A stretch of DNA of 64,000 nucleotides. It comes from Vigna angularis. Taxonomy: Eukaryota; Streptophyta; Magnoliopsida; Fabales; Fabaceae. The stretch lies in contig NC_068979.1 in the NCBI RefSeq assembly GCF_016808095.1, positions 28,849,960-28,913,959 of the forward strand. Direction: 5' to 3'. The position numbers and the translations under genes are program-made. Shown in pieces: positions 1 through 10,579 of the stretch; positions within the stretch are counted from its first letter, which is position 1; every line of letters begins with the position of its first letter. The notes under the pieces were generated by a model. It saw only the letters and a program-made list of their open reading frames with translations. It ran no database searches and had not been told where the DNA came from.

Positions 1-660
1 ACGCTCAACTATTTGGACGAACGCTCAATTATTCGGGCGAACGCCAACTATACGGACGAACGCCAACTATTTGGACGAACGCTCACTATTTGGACGAACG
101 CTGCTTGGAATGAACGATCACTATTTGGACGAACGTTAGACATGCAACTTAAGGACGAACGCTCACTATTTGGACGAACGCTCACTGGAGCGAACGCTCA
201 CGGGGAAGGACGAATGCCCACTGGACGAACGCTAACTGGGAAGGACGAACGCTCTCTGGACGAACGCTTGCTGGGAAGGACGAACGCTCACTGGGACGAA
301 CGCTCGCTGGGAAGGACGAACGCTCACTGAGACGAACGCTCGCTGGGAAGGACGAACGCTCTCTGGACGAACGCTCACTTGGACGAACGCTCGCTGGGAA
401 GGACGAACGCTCTCTGGACGAACGCTCACTGGGACGAACGCTCTCTGGACGAACGCTCACTGGGACGAACGCTCGCTGGGAAGGACGAACGCTCACTCAG
501 CGGAGGACGAACGCTCGGCAAACACTGTTTGGACGAGCGTCCCGTACTAAGACGAACGAACGCGGACGTTCGTTCAGGAACGAACGCTCGACAGGGTGGA
601 CGAACGTTAGGCCGACCACTATTTGGTCGAGCACTGTTGGGACGAACGTCCAGTTTTGAT
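1..660. repeat. Degenerate GACGAACGCTC tandem array
   Basis: Dozens of copies of a core GGACGAACGCTC are separated by short variable spacers such as ACTGGGAA, giving units of roughly 12-19 bases. The array is CpG-rich against an AT-rich surround. Open frames through it on both strands (for example repeats of DERSLGRT) are by-products of the repeat and not genes. Confidence 0.9.
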
Positions 661-1128
661 TCACAAAATTGGACGTACGCGCGTTCTGCAGAAATTCTGC
701 AGAAACGCACCAGAGTCCAGTAACCCAGAAAACTTCATTTTTCAACCCAAAAAAATGCCCAGATTTGCATCAAACACAGCATCATTCAACAATCAAACGA
801 ATAAAATCTAACTCCCCTTACCTCTTGAAGACTTCCTTTGTGAATTCTTTAAATTTATCTTCTCCAAGAATTCCAGTGCCAAGGTTTCTTTCCCACTCCA
901 GCAACTCTGAACTTCAACTCCTTCACCAACCTTGCAGCAAGGGTTTCCTTCCTCATTTCAGAACCCAGCATCCCCTTATATCTTCCACGCCTGCAGCTTG
1001 TTGAATGATGCCAAACATGAGGGAAATCACGGACTTCTTTGCTCTCCAAAACCAATTCCCGTGACTTCCTTAATTGCTTCCCCCACCCCTTCTAAAATAA
1101 TACTAAAAAAAAAGACTAGGTCCTTACA
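1..1128 (-). mobile_element. LTR of the GACGAACG family, partial, inserted in gag
   Basis: This is the end of a large LTR lying in reverse orientation; its other end is outside the window. Its right edge reads GTCCTTACA, the same edge as the copies ending at 28167 (TCCTTACA) and starting at 28582 (TGTAAGGAC on the + strand). The order also matches those copies: GACGAACG array, a CTGCAGAAATTCTGCAG stretch, a TTCAACCC block, then a TTACCT-containing block. The next base, 1129, resumes an in-frame gypsy gag, so the LTR has split that gene. The expected target duplication on this side is GACAG (1129-1133); its partner is outside the window. Whether this is a solo LTR cannot be seen. Confidence 0.75.
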
Positions 1129-4100
1129 GACAGCGATCCGGTAATATGCAGAGCTTTTTCTTTATCCCTTAAAGGTGAAGCTCTGGAATGGTTCCATAAA
1201 CTTCCTCGAAATTCCGTAGATTGTTTCGCAACCGTCGAATCTTTATTCCGAAAGCAGTACGCAGCCAATAAAAATCCGGCAATGACTGCTACTGAGCTTG
1301 TCCATACCAGGCAGGAGAAGGATGAGACCTTGAAAGCCTTTATGCAGCGGTACATCGAGACGGCCCGGCGGGTGCCAGATATTACTCCCACTTTCATCAT
1401 CAGCAATCTGTCGTCCTGCTTAAGGCCGGGGCAATTCTCAGAACAATTATATGCTGACCCTCCAGCATCCATGGAAGAATTGCAATCCACTATGGAAAAA
1501 TTCATCCGCATCGAAGACCACCGTAATTCCAGAAAGAAGCACCACCAAGATGTCCCCAACCAGGAGACAAGAAAACCAACGAAACGACCCCCCAACGACT
1601 ACAGGCCAGACCGAGCACCTCGGAAGGAGTCAGGGTGGACATCTAAATATGATCGCTACACGACCCTCAACGCGCCAAGGGCGAGGGTACTGGAAGAGGC
1701 CTTACACGCCGAACTTCTCACCGTGCGACGAAAGGCCACCCCAAAGAACGCGGACAATAGCAAAACCTGCCGGTTCCACTTGAACCATGGGCACGACACG
1801 GAAGAGTGCAACATGGTAAAAGACGAGTTAGAACGACTCATTCGTGCAGGTTATCTCCAGAATTACATCAAGGAAAGAGTTTCCACTAGAGCAACAACTC
1901 CTCGCCAAAGAGATCCTCCTAGGCGAAGTCCCCAGCGATCACCCACTAGAGATTATCGACACCGCAGGCGGTCGCGCAGGCCGCCTCGACGCATAGAGAG
2001 AGAACGCTCAGTTCGAGGCCGCATCGACACCATATCTGGTGGTTTCGCTGGGGGAGGCGTGTCGGCTTCGGCGAGGAAGCGACATTTGAGACAGCTGAAG
2101 TCGGTTCATATGGTCGAGCGCCAACCTCGGTCAATCCCCGACATTACGTTCACGAACGCAGACTTCCATGCACCCGACCCTGATCATGACGACCCTATGG
2201 TCATCACGGCTAATATAGCTCGGTATGATGTCAGCAAGGTCCTCGTCGATCAAGGAAGTTCGGTCAATATTTTGTATTGGTCCACCTTTCAGAGAATGGA
2301 CCTATCTGAGGATCTCATCGCCCCGTTTAATGAGCAGATTGTCGGATTCTCAAGAGAACGAGTAGACACCAGGGGATACCTTGACCTGCGAACTCGGCTC
2401 GGAACAAGTCGAGAATCACCTGAGCATCGAGTTAGATTTCTGTTGGTCGAGGCCAACACGTCATACAACGCCCTGCTAGGACGCCCTTGCCTGAATGCGT
2501 TCGGGGCAATCGTGTCTACTCCTCACCTCGCCATGAAGTTCCCGACAGATCATGGTACTATTTGTACCGTGAGGGCTGATCAACGAACAGCCCGACAGTG
2601 TTATGTCGCCGGGCTAAAAGTTACCCCCTTCATTCCAACTAAAAGGGCAAAGGGAGTCGAGGCAGCAGCAGTCGACTTAGACCCACAGACCAATGTTGAC
2701 GAACGTCTTCATCCACAAGGCGAGGTCAAGCTCCTATCCCTGACGAATGACGCGTCTAGAACCACCAGCATTGGCGGGGACCTCGCCTTGAACGAAGAGC
2801 ACGACCTAGGTCATATACTGCGGAATAATGCAGACTTATTTGCATGGACAGCCGCTGACATGCCAGGAATCCATCCAGGGGTTATGGCTCACAAATTATC
2901 CATCTTCCGGGAGGCAAGACCGGTCGCCCAGAAGAAACGAAGGTTCGGAGAAGAAAAGCGCCGAGCCGTTCAAGTGGAGGTCGAAAAGTTGATGAACGCC
3001 AAGTTCATCAGGGAGTTAACGTATACTACGTGGCTGTCGAACGTAGTTATGGTCAAAAAATCGAACGGCCAATGGAGAATGTGTGTCGACTTCACTGATC
3101 TCAATAAGGCATGCCCTAAAGACTCGTATCCCTTACCCAGCATCGATCGTCTGGTGGATGGAGCTTCAGGTCATGTCATACTAAGCTTCCTCGACGCCTA
3201 CTCGGGTTACAACCAGATTCCAATGTACGAGCCCGATCAAAGCAAGACAGCCTTCATTACTGAACGTGCTAATTACTGTTATGAAGTAATGTCGTTTGGA
3301 TTGAAGAATGCCGGGGCCACTTATCAGCGCCTTATGGATAAAGTCTTCCATCACCAAATTGGACGATGCATGGATGTGTATGTCGATGACATGGTTATTC
3401 GCAGCAATTCTGTCGAACAACACCTGCAGGATTTGAAGGAGGTTTTCGCCCAACTTCGACGGTATAGCATGCGCCTTAATCCCTCCAAGTGTACTTTCGG
3501 TGTCCCCGCCGGCAAGTTCTTAGGCTTCATGCTCACGCGTCGAGGTATTGAAGCCAACCCCGACAAATGCAAGGCGGTACTCGACATGACTGCTCCAAAG
3601 ACCCTGAGAGAGGTACAACGTCTAGTGGGTCGCCTCACCGCCCTGTCCAGGTTTATTCCAAAGCTGGCTGAGCACATCAAGCCTATCCTGAAGAATTTGA
3701 AAAAGGGCTTCACTCAGCACTGGGACGATGATTGTGAGACAGCATTCAACACTGTCAAACACATCCTAACCAGTCCTCCAAATATGGCTCGACCAAACGA
3801 TGGCTCCGACTTGCAGTTGTACATTTCAGCTTCCCAGCATGCAGTTAGTGCCGCCTTGATACAGGAAACGCCCTCCCTTAAGCTCATTTACTTCATCAGT
3901 CGCACATTGCAAGGGGCTGAGGAGCGATATTCTCGAATAGAGAAGTTCGCCTTGGCACTACTCACGGCCTCTCGTCGACTTCGACCATACTTCCAGAGCC
4001 ATCAGGTGATAGTCCGCACGGATCACCCCATCGCCAAAATTCTCCGCAAGCCAGACCTGGCAGGGCGAATGGTTGCTTGGTCCGTAGAACTATCAGAGTT

Positions 4101-5736
4101 CGGCCTCCGTTACGAGCCGCGTGGGTCTATCAAGGGCCAACATTTGGCAGATTTCGCAGCTGAGTTAGTACCTGCCCCAGAGGACTCAGCGACAAGGTCG
4201 CTACTCAGTGTCGATGGATCCTCCGACAAAAGGGGAGGAGGAGCCGGGGTCGTCCTAGAAGGACCTGACGGTTTAGTTATAGAACAAGCCATCATATTCA
4301 ACTTTCCAGTTAGTAACAACCAGGCCGAATACGAAGCTTTGATCGCTGGCCTATCCCTGGCTAGAGAGCTCTCAGTTAATTGTGTAGAATGTCGGATGGA
4401 CTCGAAATTGGTTGTTAGCCATGTCAACGAAATCTATCAAGTTAAGGATAATCAGCTATTACGCTATTTCCACAAGGTTCAAACCTTATTACAAAATTTC
4501 ATTGAGGTTAATGTCATTCATGTACCCAGGGAGCAAAACGCAAGAGTTGATCTCTTGTCCAGGTTATCTCATTCTAAGGATCGCGCACAGTTATCCTCAA
4601 TCATTAGGATGACACTCGACCGTCCTGTAGTGGAAGCTTTCGTCACCAATGTGGCAACACCGGTAACCGACTGGCGGCAGAAGGTCAAAGATCTTATGGA
4701 GAAACAGGACAAAGGCGATCGCATCACTACAGCGGATTCCAAACGTATTGCGCGTTTTGTATGTATAGGTGACGACCTATACCGTCGCGGCCATAGTACT
4801 CCTCTGTTGAAGTGTATATCAGAGGAGGAAGCAGACTATGTTCTACGCGAATTGCATACCGGGATATGTGGATTTCACTCTGGCAAGCGGACTCTGAGAG
4901 CACGTGTTCTCCGTGCAGGGTATTACTGGCCTACGCTCGACCACGATTGTGAGGTCTTCGTCAAGAAGTGTCTCTCTTGTCAGGCACATGGTCACGACAT
5001 ACGTGCACCTCCCGAAGATTTACACAATATAGTCTCTCCCTGGCCGTTCGCTCAGTGGGGCCTCGACATAGTTGGTCCTCTGCCGATCGTCAAAGCCCAG
5101 AACAAGTTTCTCCTCGTAGCGGTCGACTACTTCACCAAATGGATAGAGGCTGAGCCATTGTCCGTCATCAGTGCTCAACGAGTGCAGAAATTCATATGGC
5201 GCCTGATCTGTCGGTTTGGTTTACCTCAGAAGATCATCACCGACAACGGTCGTCAATTCATCGAACGCAAGTTAGAAGATTTCCTTAGCGATCTGGGCAT
5301 CAAACATGTCACCTCGTCAGTCGAGCACCCTCAAACAAATGGCCAAGCCGAGGCTGCCAACAAAGCCATTCTGACAGAATTAAAGATCGCAGTCGAGGTA
5401 GGCGAGCCCTCATTGAGGCGTCATATTACTGATATGTCACTTAATGAAGAACAGTTGCGGACAAATCTCGACATCCTTCCCGAACGTCAAGAGATCGCCA
5501 CCATTCGCGCAGAGGCCCAGAAGCGCCTGATATCCCGAAGATACAACACCAAGGTCAAGCCCAGAGCCTTCAAAAGTGGAGATCTGGTGTGGCGAAAGCG
5601 GGGAGAGGCTAGGAAGAATCGAGCCCACGGCAAGCTTGCGGCTAACTGGGAAGGACCCTTTCGGGTTGCAGAGGACATGTCAAACGGCGCATATCGCCTC
5701 CAGCTTCTTGATGAACAACCAGTTCCCAACACCTAG
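1129..5736 (+). CDS. Gag-Pol polyprotein of Tat-type gypsy element (defective)
   Basis: The frame is open from 1129, where gag resumes after the LTR insertion (residues DPVICRAFSLSLKGEA); the first ATG is at 1282. Domains in order: retrotransposon gag, zinc knuckle C-x2-H-x4-H-x4-C at 1768-1812, retropepsin LVDQGSS at 2242-2262, reverse transcriptase with the YVDD catalytic motif at 3379-3390, RNase H (about 3780-4150), a second RNase H with SVDGSS, AEYEAL, MDSK and a late Asp (4205-4565), integrase HHCC finger (4850-4985), and the integrase D-D-E residues near 5064, 5239 and 5348. After the catalytic Glu the frame jumps from the TELK region straight to VEVGEPS (about 5380-5400), so roughly 40-50 residues normal for this family are missing in frame. 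The stop at 5734-5736 is TAG where the family has Trp; the frame continues for ten more family-like codons to TAA at 5767. Confidence 0.9.
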   Translation, partial: DSDPVICRAFSLSLKGEALEWFHKLPRNSVDCFATVESLFRKQYAANKNPAMTATELVHTRQEKDETLKAFMQRYIETARRVPDITPTFIISNLSSCLRPGQFSEQLYADPPASMEELQSTMEKFIRIEDHRNSRKKHHQDVPNQETRKPTKRPPNDYRPDRAPRKESGWTSKYDRYTTLNAPRARVLEEALHAELLTVRRKATPKNADNSKTCRFHLNHGHDTEECNMVKDELERLIRAGYLQNYIKERVSTRATTPRQRDPPRRSPQRSPTRDYRHRRRSRRPPRRIERERSVRGRIDTISGGFAGGGVSASARKRHLRQLKSVHMVERQPRSIPDITFTNADFHAPDPDHDDPMVITANIARYDVSKVLVDQGSSVNILYWSTFQRMDLSEDLIAPFNEQIVGFSRERVDTRGYLDLRTRLGTSRESPEHRVRFLLVEANTSYNALLGRPCLNAFGAIVSTPHLAMKFPTDHGTICTVRADQRTARQCYVAGLKVTPFIPTKRAKGVEAAAVDLDPQTNVDERLHPQGEVKLLSLTNDASRTTSIGGDLALNEEHDLGHILRNNADLFAWTAADMPGIHPGVMAHKLSIFREARPVAQKKRRFGEEKRRAVQVEVEKLMNAKFIRELTYTTWLSNVVMVKKSNGQWRMCVDFTDLNKACPKDSYPLPSIDRLVDGASGHVILSFLDAYSGYNQIPMYEPDQSKTAFITERANYCYEVMSFGLKNAGATYQRLMDKVFHHQIGRCMDVYVDDMVIRSNSVEQHLQDLKEVFAQLRRYSMRLNPSKCTFGVPAGKFLGFMLTRRGIEANPDKCKAVLDMTAPKTLREVQRLVGRLTALSRFIPKLAEHIKPILKNLKKGFTQHWDDDCETAFNTVKHILTSPPNMARPNDGSDLQLYISASQHAVSAALIQETPSLKLIYFISRTLQGAEERYSRIEKFALALLTASRRLRPYFQSHQVIVRTDHPIAKILRKPDLAGRMVAWSVELSEFGLRYEPRGSIKGQHLADFAAELVPAPEDSATRSLLSVDGSSDKRGGGAGVVLEGPDGLVIEQAIIFNFPVSNNQAEYEALIAGLSLARELSVNCVECRMDSKLVVSHVNEIYQVKDNQLLRYFHKVQTLLQNFIEVNVIHVPREQNARVDLLSRLSHSKDRAQLSSIIRMTLDRPVVEAFVTNVATPVTDWRQKVKDLMEKQDKGDRITTADSKRIARFVCIGDDLYRRGHSTPLLKCISEEEADYVLRELHTGICGFHSGKRTLRARVLRAGYYWPTLDHDCEVFVKKCLSCQAHGHDIRAPPEDLHNIVSPWPFAQWGLDIVGPLPIVKAQNKFLLVAVDYFTKWIEAEPLSVISAQRVQKFIWRLICRFGLPQKIITDNGRQFIERKLEDFLSDLGIKHVTSSVEHPQTNGQAEAANKAILTELKIAVEVGEPSLRRHITDMSLNEEQLRTNLDILPERQEIATIRAEAQKRLISRRYNTKVKPRAFKSGDLVWRKRGEARKNRAHGKLAANWEGPFRVAEDMSNGAYRLQLLDEQPVPNT

Positions 5737-5769
5737 AACGCCACTGACCTTAAATATTACTTTAGTTAA

Positions 5770-5940
5770 CGTCCATTTCTTGTTCATTCTTTTTACAACA
5801 CTATCCAATTCCGTTATCAAATAAAGATTACATTTCATCATGATTATTGCTTAGAGTCATTTATCACTATTCTAATGTCGAGTCCCAGGGTTGTCATACC
5901 AGACACTTCCACACACAAAGGGGTTAAGAGCAAACTCACT
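5770..5940. other. Short spacer between pol and the 50-bp repeat
   Basis: AT-rich sequence after the original pol stop. No gene or motif recognised. Confidence 0.5.
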
Positions 5941-6072
5941 GGTAGATGTTCACCCTTGAACACCCAGTCTGTTCGGGATACACTCCCATTGGTCGATGTT
6001 CACCCTTGAACACCCAATACACTTGGGATACACTCCCATTGGTAGATGTTCACCCTTGAACACCCAGTATTT
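5941..6072. repeat. 50-bp tandem repeat, about 2.6 copies
   Basis: Units start at 5941, 5991 and 6041 with GGT(A/C)GATGTTCACCCTTG, exactly 50 bp apart, and are nearly identical. It lies inside the gypsy element between pol and the 3' end of the antisense gene. Confidence 0.9.
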
Positions 6073-6320
6073 TCCTCACTCGACCATCGCTCTCGACTGT
6101 CACACGCCGCGTTATCAATACACTCGACACTCACACTTAGCGATCACTACAGCAAATCAATTGCAGAATCAGCTAAGTTAAACAAACCGCAAAATCACCA
6201 AACATGCAAGCCGCGCGACGCACTCTATTCCAATGTCAAACATTCGTACATTATCCAAGTTTAGCATCCACAATCATCAACCAAACACTCAAGTATGTAT
6301 ATACAGGTCCATACTAAATC

Positions 6321-8311
6321 CTAATCTATTACAATGTTAGGTATGTCGCCATCAACAGCTCCAGCAGTCTCCGTCGCGGGCTCGTCCACTTCCATTGCTC
6401 CCTCAGGCTCGTTGTTGGCGACCACCTCTTCGTCCTCTTCACCCTCCAGGACAGCGTCCTCAGGAATTTCATTCAAGGGCTTCAGTTGACCCTCATGCAC
6501 ATCCTTCCGGACGTCAAATTCAACCCCCTTGGTTGATACCTGGAGCAAGTGCTCGACTTGCCTCAAGGCCTTCCTGAAACCCTTGTTATGTTCGTCCATG
6601 ATCGCATCCTTCAGCTCCTCGACCAACTCATTTCTTGCGGAGGCCTCTGCCTTCAGCGCGTTCCTCTCTCGGGCCACTATCAGCATTGATCTCTTTGCTT
6701 GCTCCAGATCCCCCGCCATTTGATCACGTTCCTGTTGGAGGGCCACACCAGCTTCCCGAGTTTTATTCCACAGTATCTCACCTTCCTTCAGAAGTTGTTC
6801 GACACGCTTCTGTCTGGCCTCACAACCAGCATGGATCTCGGCAAGTTCTTTCAGCTGGGCGCGTGCCTTCTCTAACTCAGACCGTATCGGACCCCTATCC
6901 GAAGCATAAGCCAGATGCCAAGCCAGCGCCTGTGATCGTGTGGTCATCTCCAGCAAGCTGTCAGCAATCTGTTGCTCGCTCATATTTTCGATCACTTTCT
7001 TCTCCGAAGTATCCATATTGAGGTCCACCTTATGACCCGGCATGAAGGCACGATCCCATACGCCCAGCGGGAGGGGACGTTCAGTTTCTTCAACCACCTC
7101 CTTACTTTTCTTTGATGCTTCGCGGTTGGTGTCGACCGTCTTTGCTTTCCTTTTTCGCACGAGGGGCACCTCAACTACTGTCGTCTCCTCAGACGACGCC
7201 ACTACGACTGGCGGTGGACCAGCTGGTGGCGCCTGGGGGCGTTGTTGCCCAATGGACGACCCCGGGCGATTACCTTCCACCCTCTCGTTGTCAATGGCCT
7301 GAAACCAGTTGCGACCACTTCCTTTTCTCCCCATTATCTCTGCAAACACCAAAACCCATCCATAATGGTCAGCAACAATATAGCAATTTACAAAAATGAT
7401 AAGCAAAGACACATACCAAACACCCTCGCCCCCGCGTCATCGAACTCGAGGCAATCTATAATCTGACGAGAAGAGAAGGGGTGTGGCAACGAGGTCAACA
7501 CACTCAAAGCCTCCAACTCTTTGATCGTCATCTTATCTTCAGACCACGAGGTAAATCTCAGAGGATCCTGTGTCCAGTATAAGGGAAATCTGGGATTCCC
7601 CTCACCATCGAAAAAGAACCGTCGACCAACATCGGTGATCGACACCTTGAAAAACTTCTCCTTAAACCCTCTATAGGATTGCAAGTAAAGCTCTAGTAGC
7701 GCGTTACCCGGTTCCGAAATCAACGATACGCATCCCTTCGTGGCCACCGGTCGACATCTAAAGAAATATAGAAACAAGCCTACAGTAGGCCTAATGTCTA
7801 ACGCCCGACATACTACGGCAAAAGCCTGCACATATCCCCAACTATTAGGATGCAACTGACTCGGTGCAACATTTAGGGTGCGCAAAACATCCATTTGGAA
7901 CGTGGTAAACGGTAGTCTCACATACAAATCGTAAAACAAGGCAGCATAACAATAGAAGAAGTCATCAGGAGCATTTTCCCTACCATAGCATACCCTTTCA
8001 TCATCTCGGCAAGCTATCAACTTTACACATGTTTGATACTCTAGGGTTCTCAACAGGCAACTATCCTCAATCCAGTTTGTTATTACAGCCCTACTCCTAA
8101 ATTGACTTCTAAGTTCTTTCACCTCACGCGCCGCCCAGGCGTACTCATCTCCGCTAATCGGAGATATTACACATCCCCCGGGACCCTCACCGCACACATT
8201 TCTGTATACAAAAGCCTCTTCCCCATGAGGTATAGTCGTAACTTCGGGGCATTCCGCCGTTGAAGACGGCCCCGGCGTATCGCCCCCAATGTTCTGCCCC
8301 CTTCCTTCCAT
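6321..8311 (-). CDS. Antisense two-exon gene of the gypsy element (gypsy-type transposon domain plus coiled coil)
   Basis: Exon 1 is 8311-7417 and exon 2 is 7339-6321, with a 77-bp intron (donor TTTG/GTATGT, acceptor TTTGCAG/AG). Joined, they encode about 637 residues in one frame. The start chosen is ATG at 8311 (MEGRGQNIGG); an ATG at 8404 is also in frame. Exon 1 carries the pattern RLPFTTFQMDVLRTLNVAPS, then QLHPNSWGYVQAF, known from the Pfam family of putative gypsy-type transposon proteins (Transposase_28). Exon 2 has a Pro-rich part, basic clusters (RKRKAK, KKSK), a coiled coil about residues 455-565 rich in E, K, Q and L, and an acidic tail. Grande and other Tat elements are known to carry an antisense gene here; its role is unknown. 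Both exons appear intact. Confidence 0.8.
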
Positions 8312-8600
8312 GGTCAACACTAAACACACTAAGATTAAGGAGATTTTAGGGTTACCTGGCAAAGTCTCGCAACAGCGTAAGCAGTGAGAATGGAGGGGAA
8401 ACAATCTCGATCAAGGGGCCAAACTCTGTTCTTCCGCAAAAGTGACTAAACCCCTGTAGAATCGTAGTAAAGAAGCCAAACAGTTTGATCGTCAGGCGCC
8501 GTAGGATTCTTTTTAATCTAACGGCTACTAGTTCGCGTCCCATCGCCTCCCTAAAGGAGCGGGAAAACCCTAAAATTCATAACGCCACGCACAACTGTCA
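8312..8600 (-). other. Leader and promoter side of the antisense gene
   Basis: This stretch lies upstream of the antisense start at 8311. On the minus strand a possible donor (TTTGCCAG/GTAACC, near 8355) suggests a non-coding first exon. No clear TATA box was found. Confidence 0.3.
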
Positions 8601-8679
8601 TCCACGTCTCTTCGTTTCCTCCACATCTCCTCGTTTCCTCCACGTCTCCTCGTTTCCTCCACGTCTCCTCGTTTCCTCC
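8601..8679. repeat. 19-bp minisatellite, 4 copies
   Basis: Units TCCACGTCTCCTCGTTTCC start at 8601, 8620, 8639 and 8658 with one or two base changes. They lie just inside the 3' LTR, upstream of the antisense gene. Confidence 0.9.
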
Positions 8680-8725
8680 AACAATACTCAAAAGTCCTTC
8701 GTAACTTTGTCGCCCATTTACTCGG

Positions 8726-8737
8726 ACTTGGGGGGCA
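8726..8737 (+). other. Polypurine tract of the gypsy element
   Basis: The G-run in ACTTGGGGGG followed by CA sits directly before the LTR start TGTACTATAGG, the normal place for the plus-strand primer. Assigned by position and composition. Confidence 0.6.
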
Positions 8738-9423
8738 TGTACTATAGGATACCTAATCCTCCAACGGTCAACCAATAACCCGACGACAGTTAAATCACTG
8801 CAGGTCATTCTCATGCCCGTAATGACACTCGACCACATAGCGTGGTCGACCACTTGATAACCGACCGTAATAACATACGACCACGTGACGTTGTCGACCA
8901 TTTGAGGCTCGACAACCGAATAGGTAATGTCGCGACATGAAGCATACGTGCGACACGTCGTCCACTTAGGTCGGCGCGAATGATTGATCGACATACGGTA
9001 TGCGACATCGTGATCTGGCGGTTACAGATAAGCAGTTACACATCTTGGCTAACCAGCGCCGTGAATCACGGAAGTAATTGACTCGGTATCAACACATGAT
9101 CTGGCAGTTACAACTTCTAAACAGTCAACTTCAGTAACTGACCGGATTTTCAGGTAAACGGTTTATTACACTGTTTTAAATATACAATGCATACCAGGAA
9201 AAAAGGTACGTTTTTCCCCTAAGAGAAAATTAAGAAAGATTTTCTTATTCTGACAACACTCTATTGACTTGAGCGTCAGAGTGCCTTTGCAGGTACCCAG
9301 CCCACCTTATTCAGAGAATCAGAGAAGAGAGAGAGAAAAGAGAACACAGTGAAAGTAGCACAGAGAAGGAACAGAGCAAGGTTGTTAGGTTCGTATCTTG
9401 GTCTCCACACCCCTACTGAAACA
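8738..9423 (+). repeat. 3' LTR of the gypsy element (686 bp)
   Basis: It begins TGTACTATAGG after the polypurine tract and ends CTACTGAAACA. It holds a TTTAAATATAC TATA-like box near 9172 and the sequence GACTTGAGCGTCAGAG then GTGCCTTTGCAGGTAC, typical of the R-U5 part of plant gypsy LTRs. The matching 5' LTR is not in the window, so the edges rest on TG/CA ends and context. Confidence 0.7.
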
Positions 9424-9428
9424 TTAAG

Positions 9429-10306
9429 TAACCTTAAAAATTATCAATAGAAAAAAGTCAGGTAAAAAACATGTAATAATAATTTCATTAGGCTTAATTA
9501 ATTTAGAAAGAGTAAAGAATAAAAAAAAAAGATTTCTTGATTTTTCATCATTCAATAAAATTTGACAATTATGCTAAATACTAAAGTTAATTTGAAGTTA
9601 TAGTGATGAAATCAAATATTATGCAATTCTTTTAAAAGTTATGCAGAATGTTAAAGAGTTTTGTTAGACACTCGTCAGCATATTAATTTATTAGTTTGAA
9701 CTTAATAAATATATTAATAGATATTCTAATATTTACTAAAAGAGAATGTATTATTTATTGAATTAAAGAGTTTTAGTTTACTAACTATATTAATTTTCTT
9801 GTTAGTGAAATATTGTTGTACTGTTAGCAAAGTATAGAAAATATCTATTCTATTTAGACAGAGAAATAAGATTTTTGCTTTCAATGAATTGAATAGGAAA
9901 CTGGATTAGAAAAACAAAAACAACTTGACTTGGTCAAGACCATAAATAAATTGATTTGTGATCGATGATATACTTAAGCAAAAGTTAATTCTTTTTGAAG
10001 AAAAAAATGTTGATATGATTTAAACATTCGTTGTTAGATATTTAAAGTTTTATGATAAAATAATTTATTATTATATTTTATTATATTTTAAAGATATTAT
10101 GATATAATAATTTGATGTTTAATATAAGATATTATTATATATTAATTAATTATTTAACATTGTAAGATATAATACTTGATTCATAATATGTTTAAATATA
10201 TATGTTTAAACATGATTTAGCAAGTTATAAATATAGTATTTTAAAAGGAGTATTCAATTAATACTTAATATTACTTTATATATATATATATATATATATA
10301 TTGTTA
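9429..10306. other. AT-rich intergenic sequence
   Basis: No gene recognised. It contains a short (TA)n run near 10277-10301. Confidence 0.6.
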
Positions 10307-10445
10307 AAATAAGATTATGGTTTAAACCCTTACTTGGTCTCATGTTAAGAGGAGAATTTATGTTTAGTACTCAATTTTAAAATTAAAGACATTGGGTCTC
10401 TATGTTATGAAAATTGTATGACTTCAGTCATATTCCTTTAACGAT
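10307..10445. mobile_element. Truncated MITE, one arm
   Basis: The text TTAAGAGGAGAATTTATG, then TTTAGTACTCAATTTTAA, then the GACATTGGGTCTCTATG block, matches the left arm of the MITE at 23540-23892. The opposite arm is not seen, so this is a fragment. Confidence 0.55.
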
Positions 10446-10579
10446 GTTAAAATTGAAAATGTTGAACTAATTGTGGATGTGAAGTGTGCAAGAGATGTCA
10501 TCGTGGTTGTTAGACTACATTAGTTGACCTGACAGCCAAAAGAATACATTACGTGTTTTTAAATTGGGGAAATTAAATA

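Larger units (their letters stand above)
1129..9423 (+). mobile_element. Tat-lineage Ty3/gypsy retrotransposon, 5' part cut off
   Basis: Order of parts: gag remainder and pol (1129-5769), a 50-bp tandem repeat (5941-6072), a spliced antisense gene (6321-8311), a 19-bp minisatellite (8601-8679), a polypurine tract (8726-8736) and a 3' LTR (8738-9423). A protease-RT-RNase H-second RNase H-integrase order with no chromodomain, followed by an antisense gene, is the known plan of plant Tat elements. The 5' LTR, primer site and start of gag lie left of the window, beyond the inserted LTR at 1-1128. The bases after the LTR (9424-9428, TTAAG) are the expected target-site copy. The element is dead as written: gag is interrupted, integrase has an internal deletion and pol has a premature stop. 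Confidence 0.85.

Noticed and set aside
13..723. Several open frames of 65-114 codons on both strands with DERSLGRT or SVRPSERS repeats
   Set aside because: They are translations of a short tandem array whose unit lacks stops; all frames stay open for the same reason.
6993..7300. Frames on the + strand opposite the antisense gypsy gene
   Set aside because: They overlap a longer, domain-bearing spliced gene on the other strand and show no family of their own.
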